DNA of 64,000 nt from Clostridia bacterium (GCA_900754085.1 CAAEBO010000006.1:1-64000); one strand, 5' to 3'; shown: positions 35,737 to 45,377, numbered from the stretch's first letter. A program made the numbers and translations. Notes: a model not told the origin generated them from the letters alone.

Positions 35737-37827
35737 TTATTCCTCTTCTTTAATAATATTTTTACTTACAAAATATGTTGCTGTAAAATATGCTCCATAT
35801 ATTATTCCTATAATTATTACTGTTACTACAATAGAAGGTAATAGCTCTTCTGCACTTGCTAGTACAGACATCATAGACATTACAAATTGAATTCCAAATA
35901 TAGAATGTATAATTGCAAGTACAAGTGGTAACATAAAGAATATTGCAATTTGTCTAAATAACACTTGATTAATCATTTTCTCGTCACAGCCAATTTTTCT
36001 TAAAATAATATATCTTTGTTTATTGTCTGAACTTTCTGTTAATTGTTTTAATGCAAGAATTGCTGAACTTGCTATTAAAAATACAATTCCTAAATATATA
36101 GCTATAAACACTACAATTGTTGCAACACCTACACTTGCTTGTATTATGGATATTTTAGACATACCATTTAAATATATGTTTTTCCTATTTAAAGCTTCAT
36201 AAAATTCTGTATCATTCTTGCCAAAGTCTTCTTCTATCTTTTCTTTTTCTTCCTCTGTTTCTGCATTATAATTAGCTGCTAAAAAGTATTGTTGTTTCCA
36301 TTCTTCTTTTAAGTTAAAGTTATCTGGAACTACTATAATTCCTGTATTTGTATGGCTTGTAGACATTAATATAAATCCTGATTTACATTCTTCATATTTT
36401 GAATGATATGTTTTGCCATTTATATTTATTTCTCCACCATCTCTAAGTCCCATGTTTCTTAATGTTACTTGATTAGAAAAATCACAAAGTACAATATATT
36501 CATCATCTTCTACAGTTAGCTCTTCATTCCCATAAAGTTTAGCTATTTTGTTATAATCAGACACTCTTATTAGCATTTCTTCTGTATCATATAAAAGCAT
36601 TGGATATTGCTTTTTAGCTTCTTCATAATAATTTCCTAAACTTACCTTCCAAGTCCATTCTTCTGTTCCATATATTGGAAATTCTACAACATCTTTTAAT
36701 TTATTCATGTCATAATCATTTTCTTTTAAGGTTTCGCTTATTGGATTTCTAGAATCTTCTATAGCTTCTTTTGTGTTTACATATTCTTTGCCATACCTAT
36801 CTGTGTATCTTTCTGGTAAGTTAGCTGTTTTACATAAATTCAAATCTACTGGAGTCATCTCTTGTAAATCTTTCTTCATCGTGCTTTGTAGCGAAAAACT
36901 TGAAGATAGTATGCTTATTGTCATAAATAACATTAAACATATTACACTCATACTAACTACAGTTGTATTAATTTTATTATTTAATTGTCTTAGAACAAAC
37001 ATATTTGTTCCTTTTAAATATGTGCTTTTCCTTGACTGAATTATTCTTAGTATAAATCCAGATAAAGACCAAAATACTGCAACAGTTCCTATAATTCCCA
37101 TTAATATTATTGGTAATATTTTATCTGCTGTAGAAAGTGTATCTATTCCTCCTGTTACTTTCCAATAACTATATCCTAATATTCCAGCTCCCAATAAAAA
37201 TATTATAATAGATATAATTGGATTCTTTATTTTTACAGATTCGTTTTTCTTATTTGCTGTAAGTAAATTTATTAGTTTATATTTTGAAATTGTTATTGTG
37301 TTAAATATCATTACTGCTATGTACATTACAGCAAAATAAATACATGTTTTTATACAAGCATCTTTAGAGAAAACAAATTCAAATTTTGTCATATCTGCTT
37401 CAAATAATTTACCTACCAATATAGACATAAATTGTGAAGCAAATATTCCTAATATAATTCCGGCACCTAATGATAAAATTCCGACTAATATTGTTTCAAA
37501 AAGAATTATTTTTGATATTTGTCTTTTTCCCATTCCCAATGTCATATAAATTCCAAATTCTCTTTTCCTTCTGTTTATTAAAAAGTTATTTGCATAAACA
37601 ATTAATAATCCTAGTACAATAGCCACAAATACAGATATGTAGCTTAGCATTGCAATCATTAGTTTTATCATATCCCTTGTTGAAGCAGAAACGTCTAGCA
37701 TCGCTTGCTGACTATCTAAAGAGTTAAACATATAAAATATTGCTACACCTAATACTAATGTTAAAAAGTAAATTGCATAATCCTTAAAACTTTTTTTCAT
37801 GTTTTTTACAGATAATTTAAATAACAT
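35737..37827 (-). CDS. BceB-type ABC permease (antimicrobial-peptide sensing/detoxification)
   Basis: A 696-residue FtsX-like permease with the BceB plan: about ten spans, with a large extracellular domain of about 250 residues between spans 7 and 8 (about 315-565). The first span block shows KRQISKIILFETILVGILSL, and the last DNKQRYIILRKIGCDEKMIN + QVLFRQIAIFFML, both typical of cytoplasmic FtsX coupling helices. It overlaps the ATPase gene by 11 bases. In such modules the permease binds peptide-lipid complexes (bacitracin-like, lantibiotics), signals to the kinase and removes the drug from its target. The exact inducer is unknown. Confidence 0.9.
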   Translation of the reverse strand: MLFKLSVKNMKKSFKDYAIYFLTLVLGVAIFYMFNSLDSQQAMLDVSASTRDMIKLMIAMLSYISVFVAIVLGLLIVYANNFLINRRKREFGIYMTLGMGKRQISKIILFETILVGILSLGAGIILGIFASQFMSILVGKLFEADMTKFEFVFSKDACIKTCIYFAVMYIAVMIFNTITISKYKLINLLTANKKNESVKIKNPIISIIIFLLGAGILGYSYWKVTGGIDTLSTADKILPIILMGIIGTVAVFWSLSGFILRIIQSRKSTYLKGTNMFVLRQLNNKINTTVVSMSVICLMLFMTISILSSSFSLQSTMKKDLQEMTPVDLNLCKTANLPERYTDRYGKEYVNTKEAIEDSRNPISETLKENDYDMNKLKDVVEFPIYGTEEWTWKVSLGNYYEEAKKQYPMLLYDTEEMLIRVSDYNKIAKLYGNEELTVEDDEYIVLCDFSNQVTLRNMGLRDGGEININGKTYHSKYEECKSGFILMSTSHTNTGIIVVPDNFNLKEEWKQQYFLAANYNAETEEEKEKIEEDFGKNDTEFYEALNRKNIYLNGMSKISIIQASVGVATIVVFIAIYLGIVFLIASSAILALKQLTESSDNKQRYIILRKIGCDEKMINQVLFRQIAIFFMLPLVLAIIHSIFGIQFVMSMMSVLASAEELLPSIVVTVIIIGIIYGAYFTATYFVSKNIIKEEE

Positions 37828-38584
37828 CTCCTAGTTCACCTCCTAATAGAGTTTGAACTTCTATTATTTTTTCGAAAAACTCTTTTCTAGAATCCTCTCC
37901 TTTTATAAGTTCATTAAAGATTTTTCCATCTTTTATAAATAATATTCTATTTGCATAACTTGCTGTAAAAGAATCGTGTGTTACCATTAATATTGTTGTA
38001 TTTAACTTTTTGTTTAAATCTTCAAAACTTTCTAGTAATTGTCTTGCAGATTTACTATCTAATGCTCCTGTAGGCTCATCTGCTAATACTAATTTTGGAT
38101 TTGTTATTATAGCTCTGCTTGATGCCACTCTTTGTTTTTGTCCTCCAGATATTTGGTATGGATATTTATTTAATATATCTGTTATATTTAATTTATTTGC
38201 AATATCTTTTACTCTTGTTTCTATTTCTTTTGGCTTTACTTTTTGTATTGTAAGTGCAAGAGCTATATTTTCGTATGCTGTTAGTGTATCTAATAAATTA
38301 AAATCTTGAAATATAAAACCTAGCTCTTCTCTTCTAAATTTATTTAATTTATTTCCTTTTAATTTAGTTATTTCTTGGTTATTTATTAAAATTTTTCCAG
38401 CTGTTACTTTATCTATTGTTGCAATGCAATTTAAAAGTGTCGTTTTTCCAGAACCACTGGCTCCCATTATTCCTACAAATTCACCTTTTTCTATATTAAA
38501 ACTTATATTGTTTATAGCTTTGGTTAAATTTGATTTATTACCATAATATTTTTCTATGTTTTTAACTTCTAAAACCTTTTCCAT
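37817..38584 (-). CDS. BceA-type ABC ATP-binding protein
   Basis: A 255-residue ATPase of the MacB/BceA group. Walker A is IMGASGSGKTTLLNCI, the Q loop lies in LGFIFQDFNLLDTLTAYENI, the signature is QISGGQKQRVASSRAI, Walker B is LVLADEPTGALDSKSA and the switch His is in MVTHDSFTASYANR. All catalytic residues are present. It pairs with the overlapping BceB-type permease. Upstream lie a promoter and a TTACA-N4-TGTAA operator, which is the known Bce-type regulator site. Confidence 0.94.
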   Translation of the reverse strand: MEKVLEVKNIEKYYGNKSNLTKAINNISFNIEKGEFVGIMGASGSGKTTLLNCIATIDKVTAGKILINNQEITKLKGNKLNKFRREELGFIFQDFNLLDTLTAYENIALALTIQKVKPKEIETRVKDIANKLNITDILNKYPYQISGGQKQRVASSRAIITNPKLVLADEPTGALDSKSARQLLESFEDLNKKLNTTILMVTHDSFTASYANRILFIKDGKIFNELIKGEDSRKEFFEKIIEVQTLLGGELGDVI

Positions 38585-38613
38585 TTTTATCTCCTTTCAA
38601 ATTTATTAATTAT

Positions 38614-38681
38614 ATTATATATTGTTTTTTATTTTGTACAATTTCTTTATCTTACATTAAACTTACATTTTTGTAAGTTTA
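38614..38681 (-). promoter_or_regulatory. promoter and BceR-type operator of the bceAB-like genes
   Basis: The perfect 10-bp palindrome TAAACTTACA-TTTT-TGTAAGTTTA (38658-38681) contains TTACA-N4-TGTAA, matching the inverted-repeat consensus reported for Bce-type response regulators. Downstream on the minus strand are TTGTAC (38641-38636) and TATAAT (38619-38614) with 16-base spacing. The operator ends 16 bases upstream of the -35, as expected for an activator site. Confidence 0.8.
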
Positions 38682-38699
38682 GATTATTTACATTTAAAA

Positions 38700-38737
38700 G
38701 AAGGGTAAAATACAATGTTAATTGCACTTTACCCTTC
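38700..38737 (-). terminator. terminator of the orphan gene
   Basis: 10-bp stem GAAGGGTAAA (38700-38709) and TTTACCCTTC (38728-38737) with an 18-base loop, followed by TTTTAAAT on the minus strand. It starts about 14 bases after the orphan gene stop. Confidence 0.65.
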
Positions 38738-38751
38738 AATGTTAGAATACT

Positions 38752-39162
38752 TTAAAATTCATAAAACCTCAAAAATACTTTAGCAATGTTTAGTATCTGT
38801 TCATTTAATTCTTTTTCCATCTCATTTGGAACGTTAGAACATTCTAATTTTTGTTGCAGTCTTTCAGACCATGTCATAAATTCATATGAAAATCCCTGTT
38901 CCGGCTGTTCGCTAAAGTCGAAATATATTTGCATTTCATCTGTATCTGTTAATTTTAACTCTACTTGTAATGCTTTTATAACTTCCTTAGGACCATCATT
39001 TAAAGCCAGCTCATAAGTTGCTTTTCTTAAGTAGCGATTAAATTTCTCTACCGCTTCCTCTAAGCATTTTCTTTTCTCCCGGTATTCCTTTACCATAGGC
39101 TCGTCTTCTAATACATAGTCGTCTCTTTCTTTGATTTCATCATTTAATAAACCGTATTCCAT
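38752..39162 (-). CDS. orphan hypothetical protein inserted in the Bce locus
   Basis: A 136-residue, acidic, mostly helical soluble protein. It starts EYGLLNDEIKERDDYVLEDE and ends LNIAKVFLRFYEF; no family is recognised. Codons use more C and G than the flanking genes. It sits between the bceAB-like pair and the bceRS-like pair, which normally adjoin. It has its own near-consensus promoter (TTGACA, 17 bases, TATAAT), a GGGAGG ribosome site and its own terminator. This looks like an independent unit inserted later rather than part of the Bce system. Confidence 0.55.
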   Translation of the reverse strand: MEYGLLNDEIKERDDYVLEDEPMVKEYREKRKCLEEAVEKFNRYLRKATYELALNDGPKEVIKALQVELKLTDTDEMQIYFDFSEQPEQGFSYEFMTWSERLQQKLECSNVPNEMEKELNEQILNIAKVFLRFYEF

Positions 39163-39215
39163 TGTTCATTCCTCCCATTCTTTTGGAACTACTTTATTTC
39201 ATTGTTTCGTAAATA

Positions 39216-39244
39216 ATTATATATTATTTTGTATTTTATGTCAA
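39216..39244 (-). promoter_or_regulatory. promoter of the orphan gene
   Basis: Minus-strand TTGACA (39244-39239, exact consensus) and TATAAT (39221-39216, exact consensus) with 17-base spacing. It overlaps the stop codon of the histidine kinase gene. Confidence 0.8.
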
Positions 39245-40257
39245 CTAGTCTTTATATCAAAAAAACTACCTCTAGGAAATAATAATTGTACCTCTGTTCC
39301 TAATTCTTTTTCTGATTTTATTTCTATTCCTATACACAATTTTTTGCATAATTTTTTGCACAAGTATAGTCCTATTCCTGTAGACTTCTTCCCTGTAATT
39401 CTTCCGTTTTCACCAGTAAAGCCTTTTTCAAATACTCTACTTAATTCTTTTTTATTTATTCCAATTCCATTATCTTTTATATACAAAACTGTATTTTCTT
39501 TTTGTTCTTTAGAATATATTTCTATTTGCTTATTTTCACTTTGTGAATACTTTATAGCATTTTGTAATAATTGGCTTATTATAAATATGCACCATTTACT
39601 ATCTGTATATACTATTTTATCTAATTCTTTTGTGTTAATAGATATCTTGTTTTGTATTAATTGTGTTTTGTTTTTTAAAATACTTGCATTTACTATATCT
39701 TTTAATTCTATTTTTCTTATTATGTAGTCTTTTTCTACCGTATTACTTCTTGCATAAAATAGTGCTTGTTCTGTATAGTTTTCTATTTTATCTATTTCTT
39801 CATTTATATTCTCTGTAACTTCATTTTTGTTGTTCTCTATAATCATTTTACTAGTAGCAATCGGAATTTTTATTTCATGAATCCATAATTCTATAAAATC
39901 TTTATAATCTTCTTGTAAATACTTATACATATTTACATTTTCTAACATAGATTTGCCCATATCTTTAATAATATCTTCCATCATTTTTGTTTCCATGTAA
40001 TTAGATTTTGGCAAAAGCTCTGTTATTAAATATTTTTCTTGCAAATCTTCCATTCTCGTTTTTATAGTGTTATAATATTGTTCTTTCGAATAGTATTCTA
40101 TAAAAAATCCAATGAAAAATGCTAAACAAATAGCTACTGGTACATATATTTTTATATATAATTGTACATCATATGGAATCAAAAAAATTTCTATACTAAT
40201 TATTGTTAAAATTAATAAAATAATATATATAATTTTGTCTTTTAAAAATTTTTTCAT
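39241..40257 (-). CDS. BceS-like intramembrane-sensing histidine kinase
   Basis: A 338-residue kinase. Two membrane spans (about 8-28 and 34-54) are joined by a very short outside loop, the mark of intramembrane-sensing kinases that take their signal from the partner transporter. The H box is LWIHEIKIPIATSKMII with His127. The N box is LLQNAIKYS, and the G boxes are IKDNGIGINKKEL and GKKSTGIGLYLCKKL. The start overlaps the regulator gene by 4 bases. Confidence 0.92.
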   Translation of the reverse strand: MKKFLKDKIIYIILLILTIISIEIFLIPYDVQLYIKIYVPVAICLAFFIGFFIEYYSKEQYYNTIKTRMEDLQEKYLITELLPKSNYMETKMMEDIIKDMGKSMLENVNMYKYLQEDYKDFIELWIHEIKIPIATSKMIIENNKNEVTENINEEIDKIENYTEQALFYARSNTVEKDYIIRKIELKDIVNASILKNKTQLIQNKISINTKELDKIVYTDSKWCIFIISQLLQNAIKYSQSENKQIEIYSKEQKENTVLYIKDNGIGINKKELSRVFEKGFTGENGRITGKKSTGIGLYLCKKLCKKLCIGIEIKSEKELGTEVQLLFPRGSFFDIKTS

Positions 40258-40925
40258 TTTAGAATATACCCCAATCCTCTTTTAGTTTCTATTATGTCTT
40301 GTAATCCTATTTCTTCCAATTTTGTTCTTAGACGATTAATATTTACTGTAAGAGTATTATCATCTACAAAACTTTCACTATCCCATAAATAGTCCATTAT
40401 TTCATTTCTAGATACAATTTTTTCTTTATTTAATACTAAGAAATATAGTATTTTTAGTTCATTTTTTGTAAGCTCTAGTGAGGCATCTTCTTTTTCGATA
40501 GTACTCTTCGAAATATTTAAAATAAAATTACCACAATTTATTTTATCTTGACTCATATTACTATTATAACTTCTTTTTAATAGCCTTTCTATTTTAGCAA
40601 GTAATATTTGTATGTTATATGGCTTTGTTACATATTGGTCTGCACCATTATTAATACTTAAAAGTTCGTCTAGCTCATTATCTCTACTTGTTACCATAAT
40701 TATAGGTACATTAGAAACTTTTCGTACTTCTTTGCAAATATATTCTCCATCTACATATGGTAAATTTATATCTAGCAATATTAAATCTGATTTAACATTT
40801 ATAATCTCTTCTATTGTATTATCAAATTTCTCTAGCATTTCTACATGATATCCATGTTTTTCTAAAAATATCTTTAGTTCCTCTCTTAATTTTTTATCAT
40901 CTTCGACAATTAATATTTTAGACAT
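40254..40925 (-). CDS. BceR-like OmpR-family response regulator
   Basis: A 223-residue regulator. The receiver domain has Asp52 in LILLDINLPYVDG, the acidic pair in IVEDDKK, the switch in IIMVTSRD and Lys in VTKPYN. The winged-helix output domain includes LELTKNELKILYFLVLNKEK and WDSESFVDDNTLTVNINRLR. It is likely phosphorylated by the overlapping kinase and binds the TTACA-N4-TGTAA site upstream of the bceAB-like genes. It is the first gene of its operon. Confidence 0.93.
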   Translation of the reverse strand: MSKILIVEDDKKLREELKIFLEKHGYHVEMLEKFDNTIEEIINVKSDLILLDINLPYVDGEYICKEVRKVSNVPIIMVTSRDNELDELLSINNGADQYVTKPYNIQILLAKIERLLKRSYNSNMSQDKINCGNFILNISKSTIEKEDASLELTKNELKILYFLVLNKEKIVSRNEIMDYLWDSESFVDDNTLTVNINRLRTKLEEIGLQDIIETKRGLGYILK

Positions 40926-40956
40926 ATTATACTTCCTTTTTTTGCTTTTTTTAGTA

Positions 40957-40985
40957 ATTATACTACGATAAATTTATTTGTACAA
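40957..40985 (-). promoter_or_regulatory. promoter of the bceRS-like operon
   Basis: Minus-strand TTGTAC (40985-40980) and TATAAT (40962-40957) with 17-base spacing. No TTACA-N4-TGTAA operator was seen here, so the pair may be expressed constitutively. Confidence 0.7.
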
Positions 40986-40993
40986 CAAAAAAA

Positions 40994-41046
40994 GTGTACT
41001 TAAGATTTTCTAATAAATATAAATTTTAAGAAAATTTTAAGTACAC
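40994..41046 (-). terminator. terminator of the TetR-ABC operon, member of a repeated hairpin family
   Basis: 17-bp stem (40994-41010 with 41030-41046, one G-T pair) and a 19-base loop, followed by seven T on the minus strand. It lies about 10 bases after the last exporter gene. Its loop TAATAAATATAAATTTTAA resembles that at 20205-20223. Confidence 0.88.
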
Positions 41047-41056
41047 AATAATTTTA

Positions 41057-42907
41057 TTATTCTATTTCATCATTACATTCCTCAAATTGAGAGTTGTATA
41101 ACCCTGCATAAAATCCATCTTTTTCTAGTAATTCTTCATGTGTTCCTTGCTCTACAATGTCACCGTGGTTCATTACTAATATTAAATCTGCATTCTTTAT
41201 TGTAGATAGCCTATGTGCAATAATGAAACTTGTTCTACCTTTCATTAGGTTATCCATTGCAAATTGAATTTGTTGTTCTGTCCTTGTATCTATAGAACTT
41301 GTTGCTTCATCTAAAATTAATATTTTAGGATCTGCTAAAATAACCCTTGCTATAGTTAATAATTGCTTTTGTCCTGCAGATACATTGCTTGTTTCCTCAT
41401 TTAAATCTGATTTATATCCATTTGGCAATGTTTTTATAAAATGATGTACATGTGCTGCTTTGGCTGCTTCTATCACTTCGCTATCTGTTGCATTTTCATT
41501 TCCATATTTTATATTGTCTTCTACACTACCACTAAACAACCATGTGTCTTGTAATACCATACCAAATAGTTTTCTTAATTTTCCTCTTTCGAAGTCTTTT
41601 ATGTTATGGCCATCTATAAGAATAGAGCCACTATTTGTATCATAAAATCTCATTAATAATTTAACCATTGTAGTTTTTCCTGCTCCTGTAGGACCTACTA
41701 TAGCAATTTTTTGTCCATCTTTTATGTTAGCACAAAAATCATTAATAATTGTTTTTTCTGGATCATATCCAAAATTTACATGGTCGAAAACAACATTTCC
41801 TTTCAAGTTATTCTCATTTATATTTCCTTTTGCTGTCTCTATTTCTTCTGGCTCTTCTAAAAATTCAAATACTCTTTCTGCTGCTGCAATCATAGATTGT
41901 AATGTTCCAGAAATTTGTGCAATTTGTGTAATTGGCTGAACAAATTGCTTGTTATATTGTATAAAACTTTGAATGTCACCAACTGCAATTCTTCCTTGTA
42001 TTGTTAAATACCCACCTAAAATAGCAACTGCTACATATCCTACATTTCCTATAAAGTTTGTTACTGGATATATTAATCCAGATAGAAATTGTGATCTCCA
42101 TGCTGATTTATACAATACATTATTTGCTTTTATAAATTCTTCTGTGGCTTTTTCTTCTCCATTAAAGGCTTTTACTACTGTATGACCACCATAAATTTCT
42201 TCTACTTGGCCATTTACATGACCTAAATAATCTTGTTGCGCTTTAAAATATTTTTGTGAGTGTTTTACTATCATAACACTTAAAAACGCTGTTACTGGTA
42301 ATATTATTAATGAAACTACTGTCATACTCCAGCTTATAGAAAACATCATTATTAAAATTCCAATAATTGTACAAATAGATGTTATAATTTGTGTAATACT
42401 TTGGTTTAAGTTTTGTGATAATGTGTCTATATCATTTGTTATTATAGATAATGTTTCTCCATGTGTTCTTTTATCAAAATATTTCATTGGTAATTTGTTA
42501 ATTTTAGCTACTAAATCATTACGCATTTTATATGTAATTTTTTGCGTAATTGTAGTCATTGTAAATCCTTGTACCAAAGAAAATACTGCACTTAACGCAT
42601 ATAATCCTAATAGTGTAAGAAGTATCTTTCCTATTTTTCCAAAATCTATTCCAGACCCTCCACCTATTTTATCTACAATACCATTAAATATCTCTGTTGT
42701 TGCATTACCTAAAATTTTTGGTCCTACAATAGCAAATATAGTACTTCCTATTGCAAATAGAATAACCATTATTATTGGTATTTTATATTGTGCTAAATAA
42801 TTCTTTAAAAGTTTTTTAGTAGTTTCTTTAAAATCTTTTGGCTTTTCTCCTACTCTTCCTTTACTACCTCTTCCCATTGGAGGTCTCACATTTTTATTTG
42901 TTACCAT
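41057..42907 (-). CDS. ABC exporter half-transporter (second subunit)
   Basis: A 616-residue fused membrane/ATPase protein of the multidrug type IV exporter family. Six spans lie in residues about 45-330. The ATPase shows Walker A AIVGPTGAGKTTMVKLL, signature TSNVSAGQKQLLTIARV, Walker B ILILDEATSSIDTRTEQQ and the H loop in IIAHRLST. The N-terminus is a basic Gly/Arg-rich tail. The signature reads VSAGQ rather than LSGGQ. It overlaps the first subunit gene by 14 bases, so it very probably forms a heterodimer under TetR control. Confidence 0.93.
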   Translation of the reverse strand: MVTNKNVRPPMGRGSKGRVGEKPKDFKETTKKLLKNYLAQYKIPIIMVILFAIGSTIFAIVGPKILGNATTEIFNGIVDKIGGGSGIDFGKIGKILLTLLGLYALSAVFSLVQGFTMTTITQKITYKMRNDLVAKINKLPMKYFDKRTHGETLSIITNDIDTLSQNLNQSITQIITSICTIIGILIMMFSISWSMTVVSLIILPVTAFLSVMIVKHSQKYFKAQQDYLGHVNGQVEEIYGGHTVVKAFNGEEKATEEFIKANNVLYKSAWRSQFLSGLIYPVTNFIGNVGYVAVAILGGYLTIQGRIAVGDIQSFIQYNKQFVQPITQIAQISGTLQSMIAAAERVFEFLEEPEEIETAKGNINENNLKGNVVFDHVNFGYDPEKTIINDFCANIKDGQKIAIVGPTGAGKTTMVKLLMRFYDTNSGSILIDGHNIKDFERGKLRKLFGMVLQDTWLFSGSVEDNIKYGNENATDSEVIEAAKAAHVHHFIKTLPNGYKSDLNEETSNVSAGQKQLLTIARVILADPKILILDEATSSIDTRTEQQIQFAMDNLMKGRTSFIIAHRLSTIKNADLILVMNHGDIVEQGTHEELLEKDGFYAGLYNSQFEECNDEIE

Positions 42908-45359
42908 CTTCTAATTCCTCCTTTGAAAGTTGTGATAAAGCAATTTGTTTATAAGTTTCACATGTTTTTATTAATTCTTCATGTGTTCCTTTTCCTACAA
43001 TTTTACCTTCATCTAATACTATAATTTGGTCTGCATTCATAATTGTACTAATTCTTTGTGCAACTATAATTACAGTTTTATCCTTTGTGCGTTTTGCTAA
43101 TTCTTCTCTTAAAATTTTATCTGTTTTTAAATCTAATGCTGAGAAGCTATCGTCAAATACAAATATCTCTGGGTCTATTGCAATAGCTCTTGCTATAGAT
43201 AAACGTTGCTTTTGTCCTCCAGAAACATTTCCACCACCTTGTGCAATAGGTTCTTTGTATTTTTCTTGTTTATTGTTTATAAATTCTTCTGCTTGCGCAA
43301 TTTGTGCAGATTCTACCATTGCTTCATCAGATATATCTTCTTTTCCATATTTTATGTTTGATTCTATTGTTCCAGAAAATAATACTCCTTTTTGTGGTAC
43401 AAATCCAATCCTTTTTCTTAATTCTTTTTGGTTTGAATCTTTAATATTTATTCCATCTACAAGTAATTCTCCTCCTGTTACATCGTAAAATCTAGGAATT
43501 AAGTTTACTATTGTAGACTTTCCACTACCTGTACTTCCTATTAATGCTGTTGTTTCTCCTGGCTTTGCTGTAAATGTTATATCAGAAATAACTTCTGTAT
43601 CTGCATCTGGATAATGGAATGAAACATCTTTAAATTCTACATATCCTTTTTTGTCTTCTTTAAATTCTTTTGTTTTTTCTTTGTCTTTTATTTTTGGTTC
43701 TTTTTCTAACACTTCATTAATACGTCCTGCAGATACAATAGCTCTTGGTAACATTATAGATATCATAGATATCATTAAGAATGCCATTACTATTTGCATT
43801 GTATATTGGATAAATGCCATTACATCTCCAACTTGCATTAACCCGTCATTTACATTATGTCCTCCAACCCAAACTATAAGTATTGCAATACAGTTCATAA
43901 CAAGCATTAACGCTGGCATCATAATAGTCATTGCTCTATTAACAAAAACTTGTGCTTTCATTAAATCTCTATTTGCTTTTTCAAATCTTTTTTCTTCTTT
44001 TTCTTCTGTATTAAATGCACGTATTACTTGACTTCCTGTTAATATTTCACGTGATACTAAGTTTAATTTATCTACTAATTTTTGCAATATTTTAAATTTA
44101 GGTAAAGCTACAATCATTAAAGTTAAAACTATTATTATAATACATAGTACAGCTAAACCAATTATCCAAGCCATAGAAGCATCACTATTAAATAAAACTC
44201 TTATAAATCCACCTATTGCTATTATTGGTGCATATACAATTACTCTAAATAAAATTGTAAGTAACATTTGTATTTGTTGTATATCGTTTGTACTACGTGT
44301 TATTAAAGATGCTGTAGAAAAGCCATTAAATTCCTCTGTAGAAAAACTTAATACTTTTTTAAATACTTTTTCTCTTAAAGTTTTGCTAAGTTTAGCCGCT
44401 ACTCTTGCAGATAATAACATTATAGTTACTGCTGAAATCATTGTGATTGCTGCAATTCCTAACATTTGTAATCCAGCTATTAAAATATATTCATTCTGTA
44501 TATCATCTGTATTAGCACCTAGAAATTGATATTGTGTTTTTACTTCTTGTATAGCTGCTTGCTCTAGCATAGATTCTGGTAAATCTGTAACCATTTGGTC
44601 TATTTTACTTGGAAGCTCTGTTTCTATTTTACCTAAAAATGATGTTTTCTCCTCTTTTGGTAAATTAGTAATTATTTGAGCTAAAGTCATATTATTCATT
44701 GCTATTTTTTGCTTTTCTGGCATATTTGCAATAATAGAATTTTTCATTTCATTTGCAATTTCTTCATTTGTTACCATTTGTTTAATAAGTAATCCATTTA
44801 TTAGATTAATATTTAATTTTCCTTTTTCTACATTACTTATATCATTTAATTTATATGTATTACCATCTTCAGATAGTGTATATGAATTTAATATTTCTTC
44901 TTTATTATTAGAAAAGTCTAAAATTAGGTTCATATCTTGTTTTGCTATTTCTTGTGGAGCTGAAAAAACAGAAAATGCAAGTAATGGTTTTGACATAATT
45001 TGATTTAAATTTTCTCTTTCCTCTTTAGAAATGTTTTTTATTTTATATACTTCCTGTGTTTCTATTTCTGGATAATCTTTTAAGTCTTTTTCATAATCGT
45101 TACTAGATGTCGTAATTAATTCATAATTATTTAAAATTTTATCATCTTCGTTTGTAAATTTTAAAAGACTATTCATCTGTTCTTTTGCAATATAATCTGG
45201 TGAAGCATTCTCTATTCCACCTTGCTGAATACCAATATTTACAATTTTAGAAGTATATGTTGGTAATGCTAAGTCTGTTGCAGCTTGAACGCAAAGTAAT
45301 ATAACAATAATTAGTACAGACATAGCAGATTCTTTTAAGTTTCTTAATACTTTTAACAT
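42894..45359 (-). CDS. ABC exporter half-transporter with large extracellular insertion
   Basis: An 821-residue exporter subunit. Between span 1 (about 13-30) and span 2 (about 295-320) lies an extra soluble domain of about 250 residues that should face outside. It contains two related units: MNSLLKFTNEDDKILNNYEL and MNLILDFSNNKEEILNSYTL, each followed by a Y-K-x-N/D-x-I-S motif. The ATPase is complete: Walker A ALIGSTGSGKSTIVNLI, signature GGNVSGGQKQRLSIARA, Walker B IFVFDDSFSALDLKTD with Asp in place of the catalytic Glu. The degenerate site marks an asymmetric heterodimer with the downstream subunit. Confidence 0.9.
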   Translation of the reverse strand: MLKVLRNLKESAMSVLIIVILLCVQAATDLALPTYTSKIVNIGIQQGGIENASPDYIAKEQMNSLLKFTNEDDKILNNYELITTSSNDYEKDLKDYPEIETQEVYKIKNISKEERENLNQIMSKPLLAFSVFSAPQEIAKQDMNLILDFSNNKEEILNSYTLSEDGNTYKLNDISNVEKGKLNINLINGLLIKQMVTNEEIANEMKNSIIANMPEKQKIAMNNMTLAQIITNLPKEEKTSFLGKIETELPSKIDQMVTDLPESMLEQAAIQEVKTQYQFLGANTDDIQNEYILIAGLQMLGIAAITMISAVTIMLLSARVAAKLSKTLREKVFKKVLSFSTEEFNGFSTASLITRSTNDIQQIQMLLTILFRVIVYAPIIAIGGFIRVLFNSDASMAWIIGLAVLCIIIIVLTLMIVALPKFKILQKLVDKLNLVSREILTGSQVIRAFNTEEKEEKRFEKANRDLMKAQVFVNRAMTIMMPALMLVMNCIAILIVWVGGHNVNDGLMQVGDVMAFIQYTMQIVMAFLMISMISIMLPRAIVSAGRINEVLEKEPKIKDKEKTKEFKEDKKGYVEFKDVSFHYPDADTEVISDITFTAKPGETTALIGSTGSGKSTIVNLIPRFYDVTGGELLVDGINIKDSNQKELRKRIGFVPQKGVLFSGTIESNIKYGKEDISDEAMVESAQIAQAEEFINNKQEKYKEPIAQGGGNVSGGQKQRLSIARAIAIDPEIFVFDDSFSALDLKTDKILREELAKRTKDKTVIIVAQRISTIMNADQIIVLDEGKIVGKGTHEELIKTCETYKQIALSQLSKEELEDGNK

Positions 45360-45377
45360 TGCTTTTTTCTCTCCTTT

